In this document: piece after piece, positions 1-6,051 of the stretch
How positions within the stretch are numbered: position 1 is the stretch's first letter
Layout of the letters: each line of letters opens with the position of its first letter
Assembly (NCBI RefSeq): GCF_021742065.1
Contig: NZ_JAKKIE010000072.1
Location: 1-14,177 of the forward strand
Direction: 5' to 3'
DNA from: Rhizorhapis sp. SPR117
GTDB taxonomy: Bacteria; Pseudomonadota; Alphaproteobacteria; Sphingomonadales; Sphingomonadaceae
DNA: 14,177 bases
The notes under the pieces: generated by a model
Told to the model about the DNA's origin: nothing
Seen by the model: only the letters and a program-made list of their open reading frames with translations
Database searches by the model: none
Made by a program: the position numbers and the translations under genes

Positions 1-74
1 GCGAGCCTGGTAGATCGCCATGTTCAATCTTTGTTCTTCAACATGGCCAAAATCGCAGCTTCGGGCCGACTGGG
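1..74. mobile_element. Terminal segment of an unidentified insertion sequence (one end)
   Basis: Bases 47-74 are the perfect reverse complement of bases 14104-14131 near the other end of the window. The similarity continues imperfectly about 15 bp further inward. Just outside, CCTCACTGG (75-83) matches 14095-14103, so the two window ends are the two ends of one IS inserted in tnpA with a 9-bp target repeat. The boundary is ambiguous: a 5-bp repeat TCACT with a 30-bp inverted repeat fits equally well. No transposase domain is present in 74 bases, so I do not name a family. Frame 1 is open from base 1 through the IS end into the tnpA remnant. Confidence 0.85.
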
Positions 75-83
75 CCTCACTGG

Positions 84-165
84 CGACTATCTGTGGAGCG
101 AGATGGACAAGCCCCGCGAGCGGTTCAGGCCGCTCCGCCTCCATCGGAACGGTCGGGATGCTTAG
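84..165 (+). pseudogene. tnpA: 3' end of the interrupted Tn3-family transposase gene
   Basis: After the repeat CCTCACTGG the frame reads on as GDYLWSEMDKPRERF and stops at TAG 163-165. This is the usual C-terminal continuation of Tn3 transposases after GWEHIGLTG, which is exactly where the large tnpA fragment at the far end of the window is broken (14103). Joining 11216-14103 to 84-165 gives 990 codons (989 residues), normal for the family. The stop codon lies inside the terminal inverted repeat. This piece alone has no start codon of its own and encodes no known activity. Confidence 0.9.
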
Positions 166-198
166 CGTACGTTTTCGAACATTCTCTCACCGGCCCCC
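161..198. repeat. Tn3-family terminal inverted repeat, tnpA side (38 bp)
   Basis: Read on the minus strand it begins GGGGGCCGGTGAGAG and ends ACGCTAAG, the GGGG...TAAG form of Tn3-family ends. It matches 9286-9323 over 38 bp with one mismatch, at position 5 (G here, T there). It overlaps the tnpA stop codon. The base next to the outer end starts the TCCGA target repeat. Confidence 0.95.
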
Positions 199-203
199 TC
201 CGA
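199..203. repeat. Target-site duplication TCCGA of the Tn3 transposon
   Basis: TCCGA directly abuts the outer end of the inverted repeat and is identical to 9281-9285 outside the other inverted repeat. Five bases is the standard duplication for Tn3-family transposition. It shows that both window ends belong to one insertion event. Confidence 0.92.
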
Positions 204-300
204 GGCACTGGAGAGACTGGCTGCTGGTGATACGCAGCGCACCGTCGCGGCGCTGTTTGACGTCAGTCAGGCAACGATATCGCGGCTCGTCGGACGATAG
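204..300 (+). pseudogene. 3' end of plasmid serine resolvase gene, split by the transposon
   Basis: Joined to 8834-9285 with one copy of TCCGA, the frame continues as SEALERLAAGDTQRTVAALF and then a helix ending ATISRLVGR, with stop TAG at 298-300. This is the C-terminal helix-turn-helix DNA-binding domain of a small serine resolvase. The reconstructed gene is 183 codons including stop (182 residues), the usual length. Separated from its catalytic half it cannot encode a working recombinase. Its neighbour is the convergent HTH gene that ends at 316. Confidence 0.92.
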
Positions 301-315
301 CGAGCTGCGCGCAGA

Positions 316-750
316 TCAATCATCTGCCTTGCCGAACAACCGACCAAAAAAGCCGCGCTTGGATTCCGCAGGCTCCGGGCCGGTCAGCAATCCTATCACC
401 CGCGCCTGCGCCTCTCGCCGCTCATCCTCTGATTTGTCGAGCCTCTGCCGTAGATCGGCAACTACGCTATCGCGGTCCTGCAACTGTTCACGCAACAGTT
501 CAATCTCACGTTGCAACCCCCCTGAATTTATTGGGGTTTCGCTGTTTCCAGAAGGGGTTTCGGAGCGGGACTCGGCAACCGTTTCTTTCTGTTTCGGGGG
601 GAACACCCGGAATAGTTCGGAAGTGTCTATGAGGTAGCCGTTATCGGTCTTCTCAGCATAGCTAAGACGACCAGATTTAAGAGCTTTTGAGACGGTCCCC
701 TTGCTGACCCCGGCCAGTTCGGCCCCTTTCGTCATCGAGACGGTTGCCAT
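316..750 (-). CDS. HTH/coiled-coil DNA-binding protein downstream of rep, function unassigned
   Basis: The 144-residue product has an N-terminal helix-turn-helix (about residues 5-45, with AELAGVSKGTVSKALKSGR and then a short wing ending in DTSELFRVF). A Gln/Glu/Arg-rich coiled coil follows at about 75-115, and a short amphipathic tail RGFFGRLFG lies near the C terminus. The layout resembles small plasmid proteins found beside rep genes and sometimes labelled replication-associated or entry-exclusion proteins; I cannot choose between these. It lies 77 bp downstream of rep on the same strand, so the two may be co-transcribed. A purine run GGGGGA 8 nt before ATG 750 is a plausible ribosome binding site. 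Dyads just upstream of its start could be its own operators. Confidence 0.7.
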   Translation of the reverse strand: MATVSMTKGAELAGVSKGTVSKALKSGRLSYAEKTDNGYLIDTSELFRVFPPKQKETVAESRSETPSGNSETPINSGGLQREIELLREQLQDRDSVVADLRQRLDKSEDERREAQARVIGLLTGPEPAESKRGFFGRLFGKADD

Positions 751-756
751 GCTTTA

Positions 757-836
757 TTCCCCCGTTTCCAACCGGGAACGTATCCCTGTTTCTATAGGGT
801 ATCGTGAAACCCAAAGAGCGACAACCACTAGGGTTT
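757..836. promoter_or_regulatory. Dyad-rich rep/HTH intergenic region, candidate operator
   Basis: Two dyads of the same form lie 23 bp apart: CCCG-N8-CGGG (761-776) and CCCT-N8-AGGG (784-799), each with a TTTC-containing spacer. A third inverted repeat, AAACCC (807-812) with GGGTTT (831-836), overlaps the end of rep. The spacing of about two helical turns suggests a repeated binding site, most simply for the adjacent HTH protein acting on its own expression. This is inference from symmetry only; no clear promoter hexamers were identified. Confidence 0.4.
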
Positions 837-1928
837 ACTCCATTTTTCCGCGCAACCCCTTACCCAAGTCGTCCAGTCTTCACGCAGAGCATCGCCTCGG
901 AGCTGACGCCGCTTGTCGGCTCGCACTCGCGCATATTGATCCGCCAATCGCTGAACCGCGTGTCCTCCACCATAGGTGACGCCGATCGCATGCAACTCGA
1001 CCGCGCCAAATTCCGTCACCTGATCGTCGGCAGGCCAGCGTAAAACATCGGACACACCCAGATTTGCAGCGGTCGCTGCGATGATCGCACTGGGGTCCAT
1101 TATCGTCTCTGCCGTCCCATCTCGACGGGCGCGGCGACCGGCGCGATGTCGCTCGTTTTCTTCTTCGGCGGCAACCGCTGCGATTGGTGGTTTGCGGCGG
1201 AAGGTTATTGCGACCTCGATGACCTTGCGGCCCCGCCTTTTTGCAACGTCCCACGCCACGGAGAATTGTGGGACAAGCTGATTGATTTCGGCCGTCGCGG
1301 CATCGAGGACGAAACGCCGTAAGTCAGCGAACGAGCTATAAGCCCCCTCTGGAACGCCCAGCTTGGCGCGCAGGGTTTCCACATCGCCGCGCCAGATCGG
1401 CACGTCTCGTCGGTAGAGCAAGGCTCCGAGCTGGTATAGTTCGAGCGCATATTTGCTGTCGAAGGCCAGCACCGTTGCCCGATGCAGGAGGGCGTAGGCT
1501 TCGCTGTCTTTCAGAAGGTCGCGCGCACGCCGGGTGAAACGGTAGATCAACCACCCCTGCTCCCCTCCCTCAAACGTCTCTTCGATCATCTGGAAGGTGC
1601 GCCGCCCGTGGTCGCCGTCCACCTTGTCGGGCATTGCGAAGAAGATGCCCATCAGCTCGTCAATCGTCTCGGTAAGGCGATCGTTGGAATTGTGGGAGCC
1701 GCGCAACATGCGCTTGGCGATTCTGTGTTCCTGGTCGCGCCAGGCATCGCCAGCGGCCTGGTGCATCATCAAGGCAAAGACCTTGCGCGCTGACAGGCTC
1801 AGGGAAACCCCCCTCGCATAGCGGACTTCCACCAGTTCGCGCGGCTGCACTATCGTGTCGGAACCGCGTTCCTTCTCGATCCGTGCCACTTCCATCGTGC
1901 GGCCAGTTGTGTCGGCTGTCCCGTCCAT
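828..1928 (-). CDS. rep: Rep_3-family plasmid replication initiator protein
   Basis: This 366-residue product has the layout of iteron-binding initiators of the Rep_3 (RepB/RepE-like) superfamily. The first winged-helix region spans about 31-95 (LVEVRYARGVSLSLSARKVF, then RLTETIDELMG). The second spans about 155-250 (ALELYQLGALLYRR, then an RRGRKVIEVAITFRRKP strand-rich end). A basic, lower-complexity stretch near 255-275 leads to a C-terminal extension not needed for the family call. Such proteins bind iterons as monomers to open the origin and repress their own promoter as dimers. Four iterons and an inverted repeat lie just upstream of the start. No strong Shine-Dalgarno precedes ATG 1928; a second ATG at codon 12 is an alternative start. 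Confidence 0.88.
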   Translation of the reverse strand: MDGTADTTGRTMEVARIEKERGSDTIVQPRELVEVRYARGVSLSLSARKVFALMMHQAAGDAWRDQEHRIAKRMLRGSHNSNDRLTETIDELMGIFFAMPDKVDGDHGRRTFQMIEETFEGGEQGWLIYRFTRRARDLLKDSEAYALLHRATVLAFDSKYALELYQLGALLYRRDVPIWRGDVETLRAKLGVPEGAYSSFADLRRFVLDAATAEINQLVPQFSVAWDVAKRRGRKVIEVAITFRRKPPIAAVAAEEENERHRAGRRARRDGTAETIMDPSAIIAATAANLGVSDVLRWPADDQVTEFGAVELHAIGVTYGGGHAVQRLADQYARVRADKRRQLRGDALREDWTTWVRGCAEKWSKP

Positions 1929-1964
1929 AATCGGACATTCGGGCGAGGGGCGGGCAAGGTCAAG

Positions 1965-2000
1965 GTATTATGAGATGAGAGACAAATTGCTCTCATCTCA
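1965..2000 (-). promoter_or_regulatory. Rep operator: 11-bp perfect inverted repeat beside a -10-like box
   Basis: TGAGATGAGAG (1971-1981) and CTCTCATCTCA (1990-2000) are perfect inverted copies separated by 8 bases. They contain the TCTCAT core also seen in the neighbouring iterons. On the minus strand TAATAC (1970-1965) follows directly and could be the rep -10 box, although the -35 position is poor. In Rep_3 plasmids a half-iteron palindrome over the rep promoter is the site for autorepression by Rep dimers, which fits this position. Confidence 0.65.
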
Positions 2001-2002
2001 CG

Positions 2003-2091
2003 CACCCCATTTCTCATGATACCCCCACCCCAAAACTCACAATAGGGCACCCCATTTCTCATGATGCTCCACCCCATTCCTCATGAAAGTC
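2003..2091. repeat. Four 22-bp iterons of the replication origin (oriV)
   Basis: Units beginning CACCCCA start at 2003, 2026, 2048 and 2070, spaced 23, 22 and 22 bp, close to two helical turns. Copies one and three share CACCCCATTTCTCATGAT exactly. Copy four is CACCCCATTCCTCATGAA. Copy two is diverged (CACCCCAAAACTCACAAT). A weaker look-alike, CACCCCCTGAATCAT, begins at 2123. Tandem repeats of helical spacing immediately upstream of a Rep_3 gene mark the initiator-binding array. Confidence 0.88.
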
Positions 2092-2160
2092 CGGAATATG
2101 CCTTTATATTCAATGTGTTTGACACCCCCTGAATCATAGAATCCCAGAATCTAGAATCAA
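2092..2160. other. AT-rich origin segment with four clustered GAATC (GANTC) sites
   Basis: The stretch next to the iterons is visibly AT-richer than its surroundings (for example CTTTATATTCAATGTGTTTG), as expected for a DNA-unwinding element. It contains GAATC at 2131, 2139, 2147 and 2154, about one every 8 bases. GANTC is the recognition sequence of CcrM, the cell-cycle adenine methyltransferase of alphaproteobacteria. No perfect DnaA box was found by eye. Confidence 0.55.
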
Positions 2161-2423
2161 CGCGGGCGCGCGAAGAGAATGCCGCTCTAAAGGACGAGGA
2201 ATATGGAATTGGCCTTTCGGCCAATGCGCCTTTGATGTGCGACGGCTTCGCCGTCACAAGGCGGCCTACCGGCCGCAGGCTTCCCAGGGGAGAAGCACGG
2301 CGAAGTCAGGTGCGCCATCGCCCTGTTAGTCCCTGTGGAGGGCACAGAGACGGTTAGGAGGAACCGCCGAAGGGTATGCGCTGCGGGGGGGCTATCGTGC
2401 GGATCGCGTCTCCTAGGGCCGTC
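2161..2423. other. Noncoding stretch with four hairpins between oriV and traG
   Basis: No convincing gene is present. Short perfect stems occur at 2208-2225 (ATTGGCC/GGCCAAT, GAAA loop when read on the minus strand), 2241-2255 (GACGGC/GCCGTC) and 2261-2276 (GCGGCC/GGCCGC). A fourth, at 2329-2351, has CTGTG/CACAG with an outer GTC/GAC. The traG operon runs into this region from the right, so some could terminate or protect that transcript, but none is followed by a clear T tract. A single-strand origin or structured RNA is also possible. Confidence 0.45.
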
Positions 2424-3986
2424 TCAGGCAGGATCAGCCAGCCCCGCGAACTCGCGCTGATCGTAATATCGGATTTTCTGGACCCGGAGGGGGTCTTTGC
2501 CCTGGATCATCAGCAGCTGTTCGTCCGGCCCCATGCGCATGATTTCGTCGGGGTTCATGAGGTTGCGGGCGCTGACCTGGGTGCTGGTCGAGCGGGTATG
2601 CTTACTACGCTCAAAAATGCTGCCATGGGTCTCGGAGTAGCCCGCCGTGCGAAATTCGAGGGTTTCCTGTCCCATCGACTTGGACAGCAGTTCGGCGGTC
2701 GCATGGTCGTTCACCCCGAACGCCTGCAACACCCCGGCATTCGACAGGAAGGTGCCTGCACGCTCGCCATAGAGGGCGCGCAACTGGTGCATGTCCTGCA
2801 AGATCGGCCAGAGCTGCAACCCGTATCCGGCCATCAGGCCCATCGCCCGCTCGACGGGTTCGAGTCTGCCTAGGGCAGCAAACTCATCGAGCAGGAACAG
2901 GACGGGCCGCGCCGGTTTGACCGGCGAACGCGCCATGTCGGTGAGCGCCTGGGCGACCAGCAGGCGCAGCCAGCGGGAATAGGCATCGAGCCGGTCAGGG
3001 GGCAGGCACAGAAACACCGTGGAAACCCCCTCCTTCAACCCTGCAAAAGTGAAGTCGGAGGCCGAAGTGCTGGCGACGATGCGGGGGCTATCGAGAAAAT
3101 GGGTATGGCGCTGGGCCGAGGACAACACCCCTGCGGCCTCGCGGTCGGACTTACCGAGGTGGCGATTGCCGGCGCGGGCGATGAGGCCGCCGGCGCCGCG
3201 GCTGTCCTGCATCAGGACGAGCAGATCGGCAAAGTCCTTGGGGGCGAGCGTGAGATAGTCGCGCACCGTCGCCAGGGTGCGATGCTCGCGATCCTCGTGG
3301 ACCACGGCATAGAGGATCAGGCCCGCAATCAGCGCCTTGGCTTCCTCGTTCCAATGGGCCTCGCCGCCTTGCCCTGCGGAATCGTGGACTAGGGCATCGG
3401 CCAGCGTCATGGCGTCCTCGGCCAGATCGAGGCTTTCCGGGTCGAGCCGGTCGAGCGGATTATAGCGGGCGGCGGGTTGCCCGGAGACGCCGAAGGGATC
3501 GAGGCACCACACCTTGCCCTTGGTGGCGCGGGTGCGAGCAGTGACGCGGGCGTTCTCGCCCTTGGGGTCGATGCAGATCACCGAGCGGTCGATGATCAGC
3601 AGGTTGGGAATGATGGTGCCCACACCCTTGCCGCTGCGCGTGGGGGCCATGGTCAGGAGATGGGCGGGGCCGTCATAGCGCAGCAGCTTGCCGGTCCTGA
3701 AGGATCGACCAATCAGAAGATCGCCCTTGTTGCTCGCGAGGGCGCGCACGTCATCGATTCCACCGAAGGCGGCCGAGCCGAGCAGCGCGTTGCGGCGGCC
3801 CTTGAAGGCAAACTTCCAGACCAGGACGAGGAAGACGACGAGCGCGACCCAGGCAATGGTGCTGGCGATCGCGGTCGGTAGCACCTTTTCGAGCAGCCAG
3901 GACGTGCCGAGCAGGACAGCCAGGCTACCGACGACAGCTAGACAGCAGCCACCGTTATTGTCTTCCCCGACGATCGGCCCGCTCAT
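2424..3986 (-). CDS. traG: TraG/VirD4-family type IV coupling protein
   Basis: The product is a membrane-anchored ATPase that links the relaxase-DNA complex to a type IV secretion channel. Its 520 residues start with two hydrophobic segments (about 14-32 and 38-60). Walker A APTRSGKG is at 114-121, IDPKGE at 139-144, and Walker B PVLFLLDE at 361-368 is followed by FAALGRL. This is slightly shorter than many TraG/VirD4 proteins, mainly through short loops and tail. ATG 3986 overlaps the TraD-like stop codon by the sequence ATGA and has a GGAGG ribosome binding site inside that gene, so translation is probably coupled. No VirB/Trb channel genes are present, so it must serve a helper apparatus. 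Confidence 0.93.
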   Translation of the reverse strand: MSGPIVGEDNNGGCCLAVVGSLAVLLGTSWLLEKVLPTAIASTIAWVALVVFLVLVWKFAFKGRRNALLGSAAFGGIDDVRALASNKGDLLIGRSFRTGKLLRYDGPAHLLTMAPTRSGKGVGTIIPNLLIIDRSVICIDPKGENARVTARTRATKGKVWCLDPFGVSGQPAARYNPLDRLDPESLDLAEDAMTLADALVHDSAGQGGEAHWNEEAKALIAGLILYAVVHEDREHRTLATVRDYLTLAPKDFADLLVLMQDSRGAGGLIARAGNRHLGKSDREAAGVLSSAQRHTHFLDSPRIVASTSASDFTFAGLKEGVSTVFLCLPPDRLDAYSRWLRLLVAQALTDMARSPVKPARPVLFLLDEFAALGRLEPVERAMGLMAGYGLQLWPILQDMHQLRALYGERAGTFLSNAGVLQAFGVNDHATAELLSKSMGQETLEFRTAGYSETHGSIFERSKHTRSTSTQVSARNLMNPDEIMRMGPDEQLLMIQGKDPLRVQKIRYYDQREFAGLADPA

Positions 3987-4291
3987 TGTTCCTCCCGTCC
4001 ACGTTCGAGGTTCTTCAGGCGAGCGAGCAGCGGCTGCAAAAGGGCATGATCGCGCTCGCGGGTCAGGAACATCGGCAGTTCGCGTTGCAGGAGCGGGGCG
4101 AGCTGGCGACCCGTGGGCGTATCCTCGTCTATGTGGTGAAGGATAAACGCGCCCAGCATGATGCGCTCGCGGGTTTCAGCCTTGCGGCGTTCAGCGGAAA
4201 GCCGTGCCTCAAGAGCCTTTCGTCGCTCGCGTAGTTTGCGCTCGTCTTCGCGCATTTTCTCAAGGCGTTCTTCAACGGGCGTGCGCGCCAT
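3983..4291 (-). CDS. traD: Small TraD-like mobilization protein
   Basis: A 102-residue basic protein, very rich in Arg, Glu and Lys. The N-terminal half is a long charged helix (ERLEKMREDERKLRERRK), followed by RRKAETRERIMLGAFIL, which resembles the core of the conjugal TraD family of Ti-like plasmids. Its position between traG and oriT matches that layout. I chose ATG 4291 because AAGGAGGA (4304-4297) lies 5 nt upstream. A longer reading to 4372 would run into the oriT repeats. It probably helps relaxosome assembly or coupling. MobC/TraC-like accessory protein is the alternative name. Confidence 0.68.
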   Translation of the reverse strand: MARTPVEERLEKMREDERKLRERRKALEARLSAERRKAETRERIMLGAFILHHIDEDTPTGRQLAPLLQRELPMFLTRERDHALLQPLLARLKNLERGREEQ

Positions 4292-4349
4292 AGCGGTCCT
4301 CCTTGTCAGTTCGCTATAGCAAGAGGATCGCAACAAGGCTACCTTAGCG

Positions 4350-4413
4350 AAGATAAGGGCACGCTTATACATCGCTGCGCGATGTGCGTGGTCCTCGTGG
4401 GGGCTTTGCCCCC
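4350..4413. other. Candidate origin of transfer (oriT), MOBQ/Ti type
   Basis: Between divergent mobilization genes the plus strand has AAGGGC (4355-4360), TTATAC (4365-4370), TCGCTG (4372-4377) and CGCGA (4378-4382). From memory, these blocks occur in the same order and nearly the same spacing in the Ti/rhizobial oriT. The minus strand gives TAAGCGTGCCCT, 10 of 12 matches to the RSF1010-type nic TAAGTGCGCCCT as I recall it. Inverted repeats frame it: ATAAG/CTTAT (4353-4368), ACATCGC/GCGATGT (4369-4385) and GGGGGC/GCCCCC (4399-4413). The relaxase gene starts about 50 bp beyond. The exact nick position is inferred, not shown. Confidence 0.75.
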
Positions 4414-4462
4414 GCCGGACGGCTTCCCCCTTAAGTGAAGGAAGTTAGAAGGCGCGCGGTCC

Positions 4463-5542
4463 GTGGCGATCTACCATTGCTCTGTCAAAGTCATCTCGCG
4501 GGCCAGCGGGCGCAGCGCGGTCGCTGCCGCCGCCTACCGGTCAGGCGAGCGGCTGACCGACGAGCGCCTGGGCAAATGCCACGACTACACGCGCAAGTCG
4601 GACATCGAGCATCGGGAGATCATGGCCCCCGATCGCACGCCGGACTGGATGCTCGATCGCTCGCGCCTGTGGAACGGCGTCGAGGCGGTCGAGAAGCGCA
4701 AGGACGCCCAGCTGGCCCGCGAGGTCGAAATCTCCCTTCCACGTGAATTGGGCGCGGAAGATCGGCGGGCACTGGTCGAGGGATATGTGCGCGAGCATTT
4801 CGTGTCGCAGGGGATGATTGCGGACGTGTCGCTGCATCGGGGCCATTCGGCCGACGGGCAGGAGCAGCCGCACGCGCATGTCATGCTGACGATGCGCGAC
4901 CTGACCGGCGAAGGGTTCGGCAAGAAGAACCGCGATTGGAACGCCAGCGAACGGCTTGAGGGGTGGCGGGCGGCATGGGCGGACCATGCCAACCAGGCGC
5001 TGGAACGGGCGGGGTGCGATGAGCGCATCGATCATCGGTCGCTCAAGGATCAGCGCGAGGCTGCCCGCGATCGGGGAGACGCGGAAAGGGAAAGCGACCT
5101 CGACCGCGAGCCGATGGGCAAGGTGCCGCTGGCGGCGGTGGCGATGGAGCGCAAGGGCACGTCCACCGAGCGCGGGGACGAACAACGGGCGGTGCGGGCA
5201 CGCAATCAGGAGCGGCGCGAGCTGACCCAGCAGCTGCGCGAAATCAGCGCCAGGATCGCGGAGACAATGCGCAACCTGGGCGACAAGGCCAAGGGCATGG
5301 CGCAGGGCCTACGTGATCGCCTGGGCGCGGCATGGGGCCGTCAGGACCAAGCCGCCGATCGCGGGGCGGCCGAGCGGATCGCGGAGGCGACCGCACAGCG
5401 TGGCGAACGCGATCGGGATGGGCCGGAGCCAGGCAGCGCGGCCGAGCGCATTGCGGGGCGGCTCGACAAGATCGGGAAGCACGATCCGCTAGAACGCGAG
5501 CGGCGGCGCGATCGTGAGCAGGACAGGGACATAGAGCGATGA
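4463..5542 (+). CDS. mobA: MobA/MobL-family (MOBQ) conjugative relaxase
   Basis: The 359-residue product should nick oriT and stay covalently bound to the transferred strand. The relaxase domain covers about residues 1-200: IYHCSVKVISRASGRSAVAA then AYRSGERL, with Tyr25 in the usual catalytic neighbourhood, and the metal-binding histidines in DVSLHRGH (121-128) and QPHAHVML (135-142). From about 205 onward the protein is highly charged and helical, with no helicase or primase domain. It is therefore much shorter than TraA relaxases, as in small mobilizable plasmids. The start is GTG 4463, where the conserved MAIYHC N terminus begins. It is divergent from traD/traG across oriT and overlaps the next gene by ATGA. 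Confidence 0.92.
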   Translation: MAIYHCSVKVISRASGRSAVAAAAYRSGERLTDERLGKCHDYTRKSDIEHREIMAPDRTPDWMLDRSRLWNGVEAVEKRKDAQLAREVEISLPRELGAEDRRALVEGYVREHFVSQGMIADVSLHRGHSADGQEQPHAHVMLTMRDLTGEGFGKKNRDWNASERLEGWRAAWADHANQALERAGCDERIDHRSLKDQREAARDRGDAERESDLDREPMGKVPLAAVAMERKGTSTERGDEQRAVRARNQERRELTQQLREISARIAETMRNLGDKAKGMAQGLRDRLGAAWGRQDQAADRGAAERIAEATAQRGERDRDGPEPGSAAERIAGRLDKIGKHDPLERERRRDREQDRDIER

Positions 5543-6051
5543 GCGAGGATGACGGCGACGATCCGGTAATGGCGCTGCTGGCGACCCAGCGCGCGGTGCT
5601 GGCGGCGGTCGAGAATCTGGCCGCCCAAGTCGAAGCCATGCAGGGGCAGCTCGGCGTCATGGCCGAGGCGATCGACCGGTTGACCGGCGACCAGGCCAGC
5701 GCGGCCCCGAAGGGCGCGCCAGTGTCGCTTGGCGCGCGATTCCGCATTGCGACAGGCCCGGAGGCCGACGCCGATCCTGAATTACAGAATGCATACCGGC
5801 ATTATCGCCTCGCCAAGCATCTGGCAGAGACTTTGAATAGAAACGATCCTGCTGTCATTGCCGCTGATGTGGCGCGGGCACATGATTGGATCGCGGATCA
5901 GCTCGACAAGGGCCGGGTGTTCGATCCGCTGAAAAGCCGGGATGAGGGCGGGGTGTCCAAGGTCGTGGTCGAACCGATCCACGAGGAAATGCTGGGGAAA
6001 CGGATCAGGGTCGAGCGGAAGCAGGAGCGGGAGCGGGAGCGGTCGAGGTAG
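5539..6051 (+). CDS. Hypothetical coiled-coil protein coupled to the relaxase gene
   Basis: I do not recognise this 170-residue protein. It has a leucine/alanine heptad region at about 10-50 (AVLAAVENLAAQVEAMQGQL) that should form a coiled coil. A mixed linker follows, then a helical segment near 85-125 (AYRHYRLAKHLAETLNR), and a strongly basic Arg/Glu-rich tail. ATG 5539 overlaps the mobA stop codon as ATGA, so the two are likely co-translated. A relaxosome or transfer accessory role is the obvious guess from position, but no motif proves it. Its 3' end overlaps the convergent gene 6005-6295 by 47 bp. Confidence 0.7.
   Translation: MSEDDGDDPVMALLATQRAVLAAVENLAAQVEAMQGQLGVMAEAIDRLTGDQASAAPKGAPVSLGARFRIATGPEADADPELQNAYRHYRLAKHLAETLNRNDPAVIAADVARAHDWIADQLDKGRVFDPLKSRDEGGVSKVVVEPIHEEMLGKRIRVERKQERERERSR

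Noticed and set aside
20..637. Plus-strand open frame spanning the IS end, tnpA tail, transposon repeat and HTH gene
   Set aside because: It crosses four unrelated elements in a frame different from each real gene, so it is an artefact of the junctions.
2003..2091. CRISPR-like array reading of the tandem repeats
   Set aside because: Only four imperfect units, with no spacer-sized unique inserts and no cas genes. The 22-bp phase next to a Rep_3 gene fits iterons.
2376..2873. Plus-strand open frame starting in the traG-oriV gap
   Set aside because: Almost entirely antisense to the traG C-terminal half. The AGGAGG-like sequence upstream is too far from the ATG to support it.
4435..4746. Plus-strand frame just upstream of and overlapping the relaxase start
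   Set aside because: Overlaps the conserved N-terminal relaxase domain in another frame and has no recognisable features.
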